From Asticcacaulis sp. SL142 (GTDB taxonomy: Bacteria > Pseudomonadota > Alphaproteobacteria > Caulobacterales > Caulobacteraceae): a DNA stretch of 64,000 nucleotides. Below the pieces are notes generated by a model, which saw nothing but the letters and a program-made list of their open reading frames with translations, searched no databases and was not told the origin of the DNA. Position 1 is the first letter of the stretch. Every line of letters starts with the position of its first letter. The stretch covers positions 1,575,501 through 1,639,500 of the forward strand of contig NZ_CP113061.1 in the NCBI RefSeq assembly GCF_026625745.1, in the 5' to 3' direction. Of the stretch, positions 26,832 through 34,267 are shown in pieces. A program made the translations under genes and the position numbers.

Positions 26832-27308
26832 TTAAGCCCCCCTCTGCGACAGGACTTCGCGAGCCAATGCATCCTGCTCAGCCTGATAGGCAGCGTAAGC
26901 CGTGGGCTCCCAGATCTGGAAACGATCATAAAGGCCGACGATCAACGCCTTATCGCTCAGACCAAACTTCACGCACAGACTATCCGGCAAGGTAATGCGG
27001 CCCGCCGCATCAAAGCTTAAGCGGTGCATCCCCCCATAAATCTTGTGTTCCAATGCCCGACGGGCCGGCGATCCCACGGCGTAACTTTCGATAAGCTGGC
27101 GATAACGGTCAAAAAATTCTGCGCCGCCACCCTCAAGACAATCGGCTTCGATGGAGGCAAAGCAATAGACGCCCTCAAAGGCATCAGAGGTGGCAGCTTT
27201 TGGGCCTGCGGAACCTGAATTCGCGGTCGTGCGGAAGTCCTGCGGGATCAGCAATCTCCGCTTGGCATCAAGCTGCTTCTCAACATGTGAGAGAAACACC
27301 CCTCGCAC
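26832..27308 (-). CDS. mraZ: transcriptional regulator MraZ
   Basis: A 158-residue AbrB-fold protein that heads the cluster and, by family knowledge, represses it by binding TGGG repeats upstream. Two SpoVT/AbrB-like halves are seen: VEKQLDAKRRLLIPQDFR and FDAAGRITLPDSLCVKFGL. GTG starts at residue 1 and at residue 4 are both possible; the second is closer to typical MraZ beginnings. It lies 1 bp from rsmH. Confidence 0.92.
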   Translation of the reverse strand: MRGVFLSHVEKQLDAKRRLLIPQDFRTTANSGSAGPKAATSDAFEGVYCFASIEADCLEGGGAEFFDRYRQLIESYAVGSPARRALEHKIYGGMHRLSFDAAGRITLPDSLCVKFGLSDKALIVGLYDRFQIWEPTAYAAYQAEQDALAREVLSQRGA

Positions 27309-27391
27309 TCAGGCTAAAATCTGCCCGCTCCCTTTTCACAACCTACGGTGCGCGCCAGCCCGCCCGGCGCACCTCATCCGACGACTAATAT

Positions 27392-27416
27392 AGGGTTAAC
27401 ATGGGATGAATTGGGA
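27392..27416 (+). promoter_or_regulatory. candidate MraZ operator
   Basis: Three boxes, AGGGT, TGGGA and TGGGA, start at 27392, 27402 and 27412, an exact 10-bp period, as in known MraZ sites (TGGGN with 5-bp spacers). They lie about 85-110 bp before the mraZ start. They read as TGGG on the plus strand, opposite to mraZ. Confidence 0.5.
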
Positions 27417-27560
27417 TGCAATGACTCCAAATGACACTTTTGGGGAATTTCGACCCAAAAACAACAACTTGGAACAAATTAAGAACATGGTATCTCAAGG
27501 CTATTTTCAGCGTAACAGATTGAATCGACGTTAATATGTGGGGGAAATGCGTGCAGATTA

Positions 27561-27729
27561 TACTCCCCTGCCTTTGGCGGGGGAGGTGGCATTGAGCGCA
27601 GCGAAATGACGGAGGGGGGAGGCAAGAGGCTCACCAATTAAGGCAAATAGTTTTAAACAACTAAGAAGCCCCCACCACCCCGCCAATAAATTGGCGCGGT
27701 CCCCCTCCCCGGCACGCCGGGGAGGTAAA
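27561..27729. repeat. REP-like GC-rich palindromic elements
   Basis: Two linked elements fill most of the gap between mraZ and rnpB. The first (27561-27626) has ACTCCCCTGCC pairing with GGCGGGGGAGG, then GAGCGCAGCGAAATGACGGA and GGGGGGAGG. The second (27666-27729) has the hairpins GCCAATAAATTGGC and CTCCCCGGC/GCCGGGGAG. This style of repeat is common between genes in alphaproteobacterial genomes. No gene is seen in 27309-27832 apart from these and the candidate operator. Confidence 0.65.
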
Positions 27730-27786
27730 GCTCGATAAAGCGAAAAATTTCGAAGAACCGCTTCGAGAAGTTTTTTCCATATCTTC

Positions 27787-27825
27787 CACCCAAAACGTAT
27801 TTGCCGCAGGCAAAACTTTTGGGTG
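27787..27825 (-). terminator. rnpB terminator hairpin
   Basis: CACCCAAAA pairs with TTTTGGGTG, enclosing a second stem TTTGCC/GGCAAA. It lies 8 bases past the mature 3' end of the RNase P RNA on the same strand. No long T-run follows. Confidence 0.6.
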
Positions 27826-27832
27826 AACGAAA

Positions 27833-28209
<377 letters not shown>

Positions 28210-28240
28210 CGCGTTTCTTTGCGCGTAAATCAGACTGAAA

Positions 28241-28627
28241 TCAAGGGTTCTGCGGTTTTTCAAACAGCTTGAGCCACGCGCCCACCACAACGCCCAGCCA
28301 GCCGATCATGGTCAGCGTCCCGCCCACCGGTGCCATCATCGGCAACAGGCCCGCGCCCCGCGTCACTCGCATGACAATGTCACCAGCAAACAATCCGGCT
28401 CCGGCCAGCAGCAGAAACGCCGAGATAAGCTTCAGCTTCGGCCCCATAAACGGCACGCCCATCAGCCCCATACCCGCTGCGGCATGAAACAGCAAAAACG
28501 ATCCTGCCGTCGTCAGGCGCGGATCAGCATGGGCTCCCGCCGCCAGCAGCATAACCCCTGCCAGCCCCCACAGGCCAGCGATCATCAGCAACATGGCATC
28601 AAAGCCCTTGGTGGCCACAGGTGTCAT
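28241..28627 (-). CDS. DUF423 small membrane protein
   Basis: A 128-residue protein with four predicted membrane helices (about 11-30, 40-58, 64-85, 98-118). GAHAD after helix 1 and FHAAAGMGLM in helix 2 match the DUF423/YgdD family, whose function is unknown. It starts 3 bp after the amidase stop and is probably co-transcribed with it. Confidence 0.85.
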   Translation of the reverse strand: MTPVATKGFDAMLLMIAGLWGLAGVMLLAAGAHADPRLTTAGSFLLFHAAAGMGLMGVPFMGPKLKLISAFLLLAGAGLFAGDIVMRVTRGAGLLPMMAPVGGTLTMIGWLGVVVGAWLKLFEKPQNP

Positions 28628-28630
28628 AAG

Positions 28631-29365
28631 CTACTCCAGTAATGTTACATGCCGCAGCAACGCCATCAGGCGCACGCGGGTTTCCGCATCGGCACGGCCA
28701 TCAATATTTTCAGGCCGCCAATGGCGCTGAAAGGCCGTAACGATGGATTTGGTCTGATCGTCATAAGGACCGCCCGCGAGGATGTTATAGCCAAGCTTGC
28801 CCAGCGCGCTTTGCAGCGAAAATACCCCAAGACCGACATCACCGATATCGAGCGCAGGCCCCATAACACGGGGGGGTGGCAAGTCCGGCTCAACCCACAG
28901 GCCATGGCCGCGTTGCGCAAGGTACGACCACGGGAACAATTCACCGGGGTCTTCTTTGCGCTCAGGGGCGACATCGGAATGGCCTAAGATACGGTGATCG
29001 GGAATGTCCCAGCGGTCGCGGATATCATCCAACAGCAGCACCAGCGCTTCGATCTGTTCGGGCGGGAAGTCGCGGTAGCCGAACTCATGGCCGGGATTGA
29101 CAATCTCAATGCCAATGGAGGCGCCGTTGATATCGGTCTCGCCTTTCCAGAACGACACCCCGGCGTGCCAGGCGCGGCGCGCTTCGGCCACAAGGCGGTA
29201 AACCGTGCCGTCTTCGTCGATCACATAGTGCGCCGACACCTTGGCCTGCGGGTCGCACAGCCGGTCGAGCGCTGCGCCTGCCGTTTCCATGCCGGTGTAG
29301 TGCAGCACGATCATGTCGGGCGGGGATGCGCGCTCATTAAAATTGGGGGACGGTAATTCGATCAT
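28631..29365 (-). CDS. N-acetylmuramoyl-L-alanine amidase (AmpD/AmiD type)
   Basis: A 244-residue enzyme with an Amidase_2 domain (about 15-155) and a peptidoglycan-binding domain (about 165-240). Zinc ligands fit H22 in IVLHYTG, the later H in LGHSDVAPERKEDPG and its D. The catalytic E lies near NGASIGIEIVNPG. No signal peptide is visible, which favours a cytoplasmic AmpD-like role in recycling anhydro-muropeptides over periplasmic AmiD, although the PG-binding domain is more usual in AmiD. Confidence 0.88.
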   Translation of the reverse strand: MIELPSPNFNERASPPDMIVLHYTGMETAGAALDRLCDPQAKVSAHYVIDEDGTVYRLVAEARRAWHAGVSFWKGETDINGASIGIEIVNPGHEFGYRDFPPEQIEALVLLLDDIRDRWDIPDHRILGHSDVAPERKEDPGELFPWSYLAQRGHGLWVEPDLPPPRVMGPALDIGDVGLGVFSLQSALGKLGYNILAGGPYDDQTKSIVTAFQRHWRPENIDGRADAETRVRLMALLRHVTLLE

Positions 29366-29384
29366 GGCCGCTGTTTAAACACAA

Positions 29385-29411
29385 AAAAACGGAAGGCAGA
29401 ACCTTCCGTTT
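29385..29411 (-). terminator. Rho-independent terminator
   Basis: AACGGAAGG pairs with CCTTCCGTT around CAGAA, with seven T on the minus strand. It lies just after the small membrane protein gene at 29438-29686 and would end its transcript. Confidence 0.8.
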
Positions 29412-29437
29412 TCAAAATCCTCAAATTCGACGGGACG

Positions 29438-29686
29438 TTACTTATAAGCGACCCAGGTATTGCCCTCTTTCTTGGCCTCAAAGACGCCGTTGGCAGCCTG
29501 ATCGGACTTACAGCGCACCGTAACGCGCAGGGGCTTACGGGTAAACAGGGCCACCAGTGTCGCCGCCCCCAGACCGATCACGGCCAGCACCGCCAGAGCG
29601 GAGGCAAATACCAACATAATGGCGAGCGCACCGAGCGCCCCCAAGCCCAACAGGGTCATAAACGCGATATGGGTAAGTCTTGACAT
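29438..29686 (-). CDS. small membrane protein, unknown
   Basis: An 82-residue protein, not recognised. The start MSRLTHIAFM is chosen for GGAG 7 bases upstream; a longer in-frame start 33 codons earlier (MNGYTK) has no ribosome site. One long hydrophobic stretch covers about residues 6-48, enough for two helices, then a basic segment (TRKPLRVTVRCK) and a short soluble tail ending VFEAKKEGNTWVAYK. It has its own terminator and appears monocistronic. Confidence 0.6.
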   Translation of the reverse strand: MSRLTHIAFMTLLGLGALGALAIMLVFASALAVLAVIGLGAATLVALFTRKPLRVTVRCKSDQAANGVFEAKKEGNTWVAYK

Positions 29687-30001
29687 GAGGTTTCTCCGGC
29701 GCAGGCGGCCCCAGGGCTGATAGCGATTACCAAATACGCCACCAACCCGATGAATAGCTTCGAATGTTTTTGTGTAACCGTTCATCGGTGTACCCCTAAA
29801 ACAAAGCCTAAACACACATGCCCCGCCGCTATTTGGGACACTCACAAACCTCTTAAGTCATCAGATTGGCATGAATGAGGCAAACGTCAACTATGCACGG
29901 TGGCCTTAACTTCGTTTTTACAGAATTTTTACCGTGATATTCACAAAAGTGCGCTATTTTTGTGCCGCATGTCCCGCATGCGGACAAATTTAGCCCCATT
30001 A
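29687..30001. other. intergenic region, no gene seen
   Basis: About 315 bp between the small membrane protein gene and the djlA-like gene, both on the minus strand. No RNA signature or convincing reading frame. The left part could hold a leader or short upstream frame (MNGYTKTFEAIHRV) of the membrane protein gene; the right part is AT-rich and would hold its promoter. Confidence 0.4.
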
Positions 30002-30679
30002 TTAGTTCAGGCCACGCTCGCCCATGATCTGGGCATAGGCCTGATTGATGGCTGCGGATTTGTGGTTATAGAGCGTAATATATTCGGGCGGCAGACCGCG
30101 TCCGGCGATCTTATCCGGATGAAACTCTGACAGGCGCTTGTTTCGCGCCACCCTGATTTCCCCGTCATGGGCATCCGGATTGAGGCCTAAAATCACATAG
30201 GGATCATTGTCATTAAGGGCGACATATGACGATTTGATGCGTCGATAGATGGGCGTTTCAATGCCGAACAACCGCGCCACGGTTTCCAGATAGGTCTCTT
30301 CGGCATGGTTTAAGGTGCCGTCACTGAGGGCAATATGAAACAGCCCCTCAAGCACGTTTTCCAGTATATGCGGCAGACGGGCATACCGCCGCGCCAGACG
30401 CTGGGCATAGGCTTCAAACCCGATCGAGGTCTGACGCGCCAGATCGTACAGCCGCAACACATCGCGCTCAGAGCGCGCTTCGGGGCTGAAAACATCAAGA
30501 AACGCCTGCTGTTCGATGTCGTGGGCCAGACCGTCGGCCTTGGCCAGCTTTGCACCCAAAGCCGTTACCGCCGTCGCAAAGGCCGGATCACGGCCCGGCG
30601 GGCCTTTTGGGCAGTCAGGACATTCGGCCGGATCAAACTGCCGGACGGCTAACTGCGCGAGGTTCTTCCAGAATGACAT
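30002..30679 (-). CDS. DjlA-like TerB/J-domain co-chaperone
   Basis: A 225-residue protein with an N-terminal TerB-like helical domain (about 35-145, LGAKLAKADGLAHDIEQQAFLDVF) and a C-terminal J domain (about 158-222) with PYVILGLNPDAHDGEI and the essential HPD in LSEFHPDKI. It lacks the membrane helix of enteric DjlA. J domains stimulate the ATPase of DnaK. Two Cys in DPAECPDCP near the N-terminus are not typical. It stands alone between divergent regions. Confidence 0.88.
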   Translation of the reverse strand: MSFWKNLAQLAVRQFDPAECPDCPKGPPGRDPAFATAVTALGAKLAKADGLAHDIEQQAFLDVFSPEARSERDVLRLYDLARQTSIGFEAYAQRLARRYARLPHILENVLEGLFHIALSDGTLNHAEETYLETVARLFGIETPIYRRIKSSYVALNDNDPYVILGLNPDAHDGEIRVARNKRLSEFHPDKIAGRGLPPEYITLYNHKSAAINQAYAQIMGERGLN

Positions 30680-30851
30680 ATCCTCACCATCATAGCGGCT
30701 TTTTCCGCAAGCGCGAACTTAAGTTTTTGTAAGACTGTCATTTTATTGGGCGCTTATATTTTCGCCGTAATTACACGCATAATAAATCATAGCTTTCGCA
30801 CACCCCGCCTGTGTAATAGTGTCGCATTTATAATCACCGGAGTTTCTTAAG

Positions 30852-31613
30852 TTGTCCTTTGCGCTGAAATCCTCCTGCCTTGCCCTAATGATTGCTACAG
30901 CATCAGCCTCTCCATTGCTGGCACAGGACGCCACACAGTCAACCGACGGCCCAATTTCGACCAATGTCAGCGGGATCAAGGCGCAACTGCTGCACACGCC
31001 GCAGATCGAGGACGCCCCCGCCGACGACTTCGCCAAGGTCGCGTGGTGCCACGGCGCGCTGTCGGGCCATATGATGATGGCCGAGCGCATCAGCGCGGTT
31101 GAACCCTTAAGCGCCGATATGCAGGCGATCGGCCAATCCTACCTGCGGGCCTATGAGGCGGCCCTTACGTTGTCCAAAGACGGCAAGACTGAAAAAGGCC
31201 GCGAACGGGCAGAGCTGGCCCGCCAGAGCGGCTATGACGGCTGGGAAGAGGCTCGCCGCGCGGACCTCGACAAGGCCGTCGGGGCCTATGTCACCTGGTC
31301 CCTGCCCGGCGTGTGTGAGACGGCGGCGCTTAACATTTCCGGCAGGCCAAAGCTGTTTTCGGAACTGCAGACCGAGGATGAGGCCCGGATTGTGACCGAA
31401 GCGCTCAAGCCCGCGTCGGAGCGGACGGCCCTTGATGTGCATCAACCCAAGGCTCGTGAATCACGGGTTCTTGGCGATGAGCCGCCCTCCGCCGCACCTG
31501 AGCCAGCGACTGTTCCGACCAGCCTGAGCGCCGAAGCGGTACCCGCTGAGGACAAGCCGTCTTGGGCGGACGGCCTCAAGGCCCGTCTGGGCTGGGGTAA
31601 GAAAAAGAATTGA
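30852..31613 (+). CDS. secreted protein of unknown function
   Basis: A 253-residue protein with a good signal peptide (SFALKSSCLALMIATASASPLLAQ, cleavage near residue 25). The start is a TTG preceded by GGAG; an ATG 12 codons later would shorten the signal. The mature part is mainly helical, with two cysteines (AWCHGAL, GVCETAAL) that could form a disulfide, then a Pro/Ala-rich low-complexity tail and a basic end LGWGKKKN. Not recognised. Confidence 0.7.
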   Translation: MSFALKSSCLALMIATASASPLLAQDATQSTDGPISTNVSGIKAQLLHTPQIEDAPADDFAKVAWCHGALSGHMMMAERISAVEPLSADMQAIGQSYLRAYEAALTLSKDGKTEKGRERAELARQSGYDGWEEARRADLDKAVGAYVTWSLPGVCETAALNISGRPKLFSELQTEDEARIVTEALKPASERTALDVHQPKARESRVLGDEPPSAAPEPATVPTSLSAEAVPAEDKPSWADGLKARLGWGKKKN

Positions 31614-31681
31614 TTACCGCTTAACCGCGATTAACCTTAATTCTGAACCTGATTTTCAGGGTTTTGCGCCACAATCGCGGT

Positions 31682-32035
31682 ATGAAGATATGGCTTTATC
31701 TGGCCGCCTATCTGGGCGCGATAAATTACCTGACCTATGTGGCGTGGCGCGTGGACAAAAAATACGCGGTCCACGGCGCACGGCGCATATCTGAATCCAG
31801 GCTCCTGGGACTATGCGTTCTGGGCGGCTGGCCGTCGGCGTTGATCGGCACCTATCGTTTTGAACACAAGACCAATAAGCTGTCTTTCCTGATCAAGATG
31901 TATGCGCTGATCCTGATCGAGGTGGTCGCGGTCGGCGGCATTACGTACCTGGCGCTCACCGACAGAGACGCCCTGATCAGCCTGATCAGATACGTCGAGT
32001 CACTGAACCTTAAAAGCTGGCTGACCAAAGTCTGA
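31682..32035 (+). CDS. DUF1294 membrane protein
   Basis: A 117-residue protein with the DUF1294 pattern: N-terminal helix (LYLAAYLGAINYLTYVAW), then DKKYAVHGARRISESRLLGLCVLGGWPSALIGTYRFEHKTNKLSF and a C-terminal helix (YALILIEVVAVGGITYLAL). The K..A..G..RI.E..L..L..LGG..GA...M..F.HKT.K..F consensus is largely kept. Function unknown; some relatives carry a cold-shock domain, absent here. Confidence 0.85.
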   Translation: MKIWLYLAAYLGAINYLTYVAWRVDKKYAVHGARRISESRLLGLCVLGGWPSALIGTYRFEHKTNKLSFLIKMYALILIEVVAVGGITYLALTDRDALISLIRYVESLNLKSWLTKV

Positions 32036-32089
32036 GGCGGCTGTCACAAGGCCAATTGTAAAACTGCGGTTTGCTGATATGGATGCGTC

Positions 32090-32884
32090 ATGACCGACGC
32101 ATCCGATACTCTGCCGCTATCCTGCTATATCCGCACCCATAATGAGGCGCGTAACATTGATAATGTAGTGCGCGCCGCCCGCACCGTGGCCGATGAGGTC
32201 ATTGTCATCGATGCCGGATCAAACGACGGTACGGTGGCGCTGGCTGAGGCGGCGGGCGCGAAAGTCATCCACAATCCCTGGCCCGGCAATGGTTTCCAAA
32301 AGCGCATTGGCGAAGAGGCCTGCCGCCATGACTGGCTGCTTGATATCGACGGCGATGAAGTCATCACGCCGGAACTGGCCACCGAAATCCGGGCATTATT
32401 TGCGAATGGTGAACCGGCTGCATCCGTCTATGAGATCAAGATGGTCCATGCCCCGCCTGCCGGTGAGCCGTGGTGGGATTTTAACCCATCGTTCCGGCGC
32501 AAGCTTTATGATCGCCGCAAATATCGGATGCCGGAGCATAAGATCTGGGATCAGTTGCCCATCCCCAAGAGTGAGCCCGTACCGACGCTCAAAGGGATAT
32601 TGCTGCACTATGCCTTTAAGGACGTGGAGCATGTGGTGGCCAAATATAATGGCCGCTCGACCGCCCGCGCCCGCGATGGCAAGCGCAAGTCGAAAGCGTC
32701 GCTTAAGCTGCGCCTGTGGTTTGGTTTGCCGGTCTATTTCTTGAAGCAATTCGCCGGCCGCGGCTTGTGGCGGGCGGGGACCTACGGCCTGATTTTCGCG
32801 GTTCTGTCGGCCTATATGCGCTGGCTACGCGACGCCAAGATGTATGAGGCGATTTTGTTTGAAGAGCGTAACGGGAGGCACTGA
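32090..32884 (+). CDS. family 2 glycosyltransferase, WaaE/KdtX-like
   Basis: A 264-residue GT-A-fold enzyme. The nucleotide-sugar part includes SCYIRTHNEARNIDNVV, EVIVIDAGSNDGTV and the DXD-type motif in WLLDIDGDEVITPEL. The C-terminal third, with WWDFNPSFRRKLYDRRKY and a hydrophobic segment near 220-240, resembles WaaE/KdtX enzymes that add a sugar to the LPS inner core. The exact sugar is unknown. It overlaps no neighbour and is convergent with the DUF4272 gene. Confidence 0.85.
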   Translation: MTDASDTLPLSCYIRTHNEARNIDNVVRAARTVADEVIVIDAGSNDGTVALAEAAGAKVIHNPWPGNGFQKRIGEEACRHDWLLDIDGDEVITPELATEIRALFANGEPAASVYEIKMVHAPPAGEPWWDFNPSFRRKLYDRRKYRMPEHKIWDQLPIPKSEPVPTLKGILLHYAFKDVEHVVAKYNGRSTARARDGKRKSKASLKLRLWFGLPVYFLKQFAGRGLWRAGTYGLIFAVLSAYMRWLRDAKMYEAILFEERNGRH

Positions 32885-33523
32885 TCAGGTGTCGGTACCG
32901 ACATCGTCCCAGTCGTCATCTTCGTAACAAATCAGCCAATTGAGTGCCTGATGGCGCTCGCGCACCACACTGGGATGCAGTTTAGCCGGCGGTTCGGTGC
33001 CGTCGATTTTGGCCTGACGCACCGCCCAGTGCAGGCGGTAGATCAGGTCGGCTTCGTCGAGGATGTCATGGACATCGCGGTGGCCGATGCGGGTGATATC
33101 CGGGTGGTTAAACCCGATCCAGTAGTCGATGACATCGGACACATCGACCTCATCATCCGGAAACCAAAGCTGAGGATAAATCCCGATCGCCCACATCAGC
33201 GGGATAGCGGCTTCGATGCGCCATGAAAACTGGATCGCAGCTTTTTCAGAGATTTCATCGGCCTCTAGGAACGCCTGTTCTTCGGGCGACAGATGTTCGG
33301 CCAGATCGTGCTTTTTGACATAGGCCCGCGCGACCGAGATATCATTCTTGATCGCCGCATTGGCCACCGTGGCAAGACACATGGCCCGCCGCACAATGTC
33401 TGCACCGGAACGGATTTTAACGTCCGCCGCTTCTTCGATCTCCGGCAGGGTCGCCAGCACCGGCACGCCTTTGGATTTCAGGAAAGCGATGGATTTTTGT
33501 TTGCGGGTTTCGGATTCGGACAT
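32885..33523 (-). CDS. DUF4272 protein
   Basis: A 212-residue soluble protein. SGADIVRRAMCLATVANA, FSWRIEAAIPLMWAIGIY, the DEADLIYRLHWAVRQAKIDG segment and VVRERHQALNWLICYEDDDWDD match the DUF4272 pattern, whose function is unknown. A palindromic repeat begins 11 bp upstream of the start, so its promoter must lie in or beyond the repeat. Confidence 0.8.
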   Translation of the reverse strand: MSESETRKQKSIAFLKSKGVPVLATLPEIEEAADVKIRSGADIVRRAMCLATVANAAIKNDISVARAYVKKHDLAEHLSPEEQAFLEADEISEKAAIQFSWRIEAAIPLMWAIGIYPQLWFPDDEVDVSDVIDYWIGFNHPDITRIGHRDVHDILDEADLIYRLHWAVRQAKIDGTEPPAKLHPSVVRERHQALNWLICYEDDDWDDVGTDT

Positions 33524-33533
33524 TGAGCATCTT

Positions 33534-33603
33534 CTTAAGAACTCCCCCTGTTGCAGGGGGAGCTTTTATTTGATGATTTCTCATCAAATAAAAGAGGGGG
33601 TAA
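33534..33603. repeat. compound palindromic repeat, copy A
   Basis: CTTAAGAACTCCCCC pairs with GGGGGAG (hairpin 1), followed by CTTTTATTTGATGA with TCATCAAATAAAAG (hairpin 2) and the end AGGGGGTAA, 70 bp. The GGGGGTAA end is 2 bp from the stop codon of the DUF559 remnant. Inverted relative to copy B. Confidence 0.85.
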
Positions 33604-33605
33604 CC

Positions 33606-33860
33606 TTACGGCGCGAGCAAATTCAGGCGATTCAAGGTTACAATAACAATCCCTTCAACCGCCTCTTCGGGATCAGCCAATACATCTCTTGCCGCGACCC
33701 TGTAAACCTCAAGACCTTTATTGTTAAGCCATTTGTCGCGCTGAATGTCCCGTTCAGGACGGTCGCCGATATCGTGCGCCATGCCGTCCCACATCAACAT
33801 TTCAGGCAGGGACATTTCAGCGCGTAATGCCTTAGCTACACGGCGCACGTCATCGGTCAT
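33606..33860 (-). CDS. DUF559 protein with internal deletion
   Basis: An 84-residue protein. The N-terminal part (VAKALRAEMSLPEMLMWDGM) and the C-terminal part (RDIQRDKWLNNKGLEVYRVAARDVL) match the two ends of DUF559/VSR-like endonuclease-fold proteins. The middle, which normally holds the catalytic strands (FVDF, IEVDG), is missing in frame, about 40 residues short. It is likely inactive. Inverted palindromic repeats lie 1-2 bp from each end of the gene, and the sequence is more AT-rich than neighbours. Confidence 0.65.
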   Translation of the reverse strand: MTDDVRRVAKALRAEMSLPEMLMWDGMAHDIGDRPERDIQRDKWLNNKGLEVYRVAARDVLADPEEAVEGIVIVTLNRLNLLAP

Positions 33861-33861
33861 T

Positions 33862-33930
33862 TTACCCCCTCTTCTCTTTGATCCATATGATCAAAGAGAA
33901 GCTCCCCCTGCAACGGGGGGAGTTCTTAAA
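33862..33930. repeat. compound palindromic repeat, copy B (inverted)
   Basis: Read on the minus strand: CTTTAAGAACTCCCCC, hairpin with GGGGGAG, second hairpin CTTCTCTTTGATC with its complement, end AGGGGGTAAA. It overlaps the stop codon of the 33926-34258 gene: the CTTTAAG edge supplies the TAA. Its other end lies 1 bp before the DUF559 start codon, giving GGGGGTAAA directly before ATG. Confidence 0.85.
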
Positions 33931-34258
33931 GCGCAATCCGCTTCAAGCGCATTTTAAACTCATCTGGCAATGCTTCGCCCGGATTGCAGCCATATTCATA
34001 AACTTCAAACAAATCAGAGGTGAAAATATAGAATTCATAGTGATCATCGAATACTTCTACAGAAACCGGCATAGGACGGGCATTCAACCAATGGAAATTT
34101 ATAGTTGGCCAATACCCCCTATCTACGCCATCACCAATGACGCAGTTTTCCGAAACATAAACCAGTAAGTCTTTGGCATTTTTGATTGTTGCCTCACTAA
34201 AATCTCGGTTAGCCGCAATCAATTTTTCAAGCTCATCCTCTACCGCTGACCATTCCAT
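33926..34258 (-). CDS. hypothetical protein
   Basis: A 110-residue soluble protein, not recognised. An N-terminal helix (WSAVEDELEKLIAANRDFSEATIKNAKDLLVYV) is followed by beta-rich sequence (INFHWLNARPMPVSVEVFDDHYEFYIFTSDLFEVYEY). The stop codon lies inside the edge of a palindromic repeat, so the repeat insertion may have set its C-terminus. It lies 9 bp after the metH start-side gene end on the same strand (metH stop side), so it may be read through from metH. Confidence 0.55.
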   Translation of the reverse strand: MEWSAVEDELEKLIAANRDFSEATIKNAKDLLVYVSENCVIGDGVDRGYWPTINFHWLNARPMPVSVEVFDDHYEFYIFTSDLFEVYEYGCNPGEALPDEFKMRLKRIAL

Positions 34259-34267
34259 AAAAGACCC

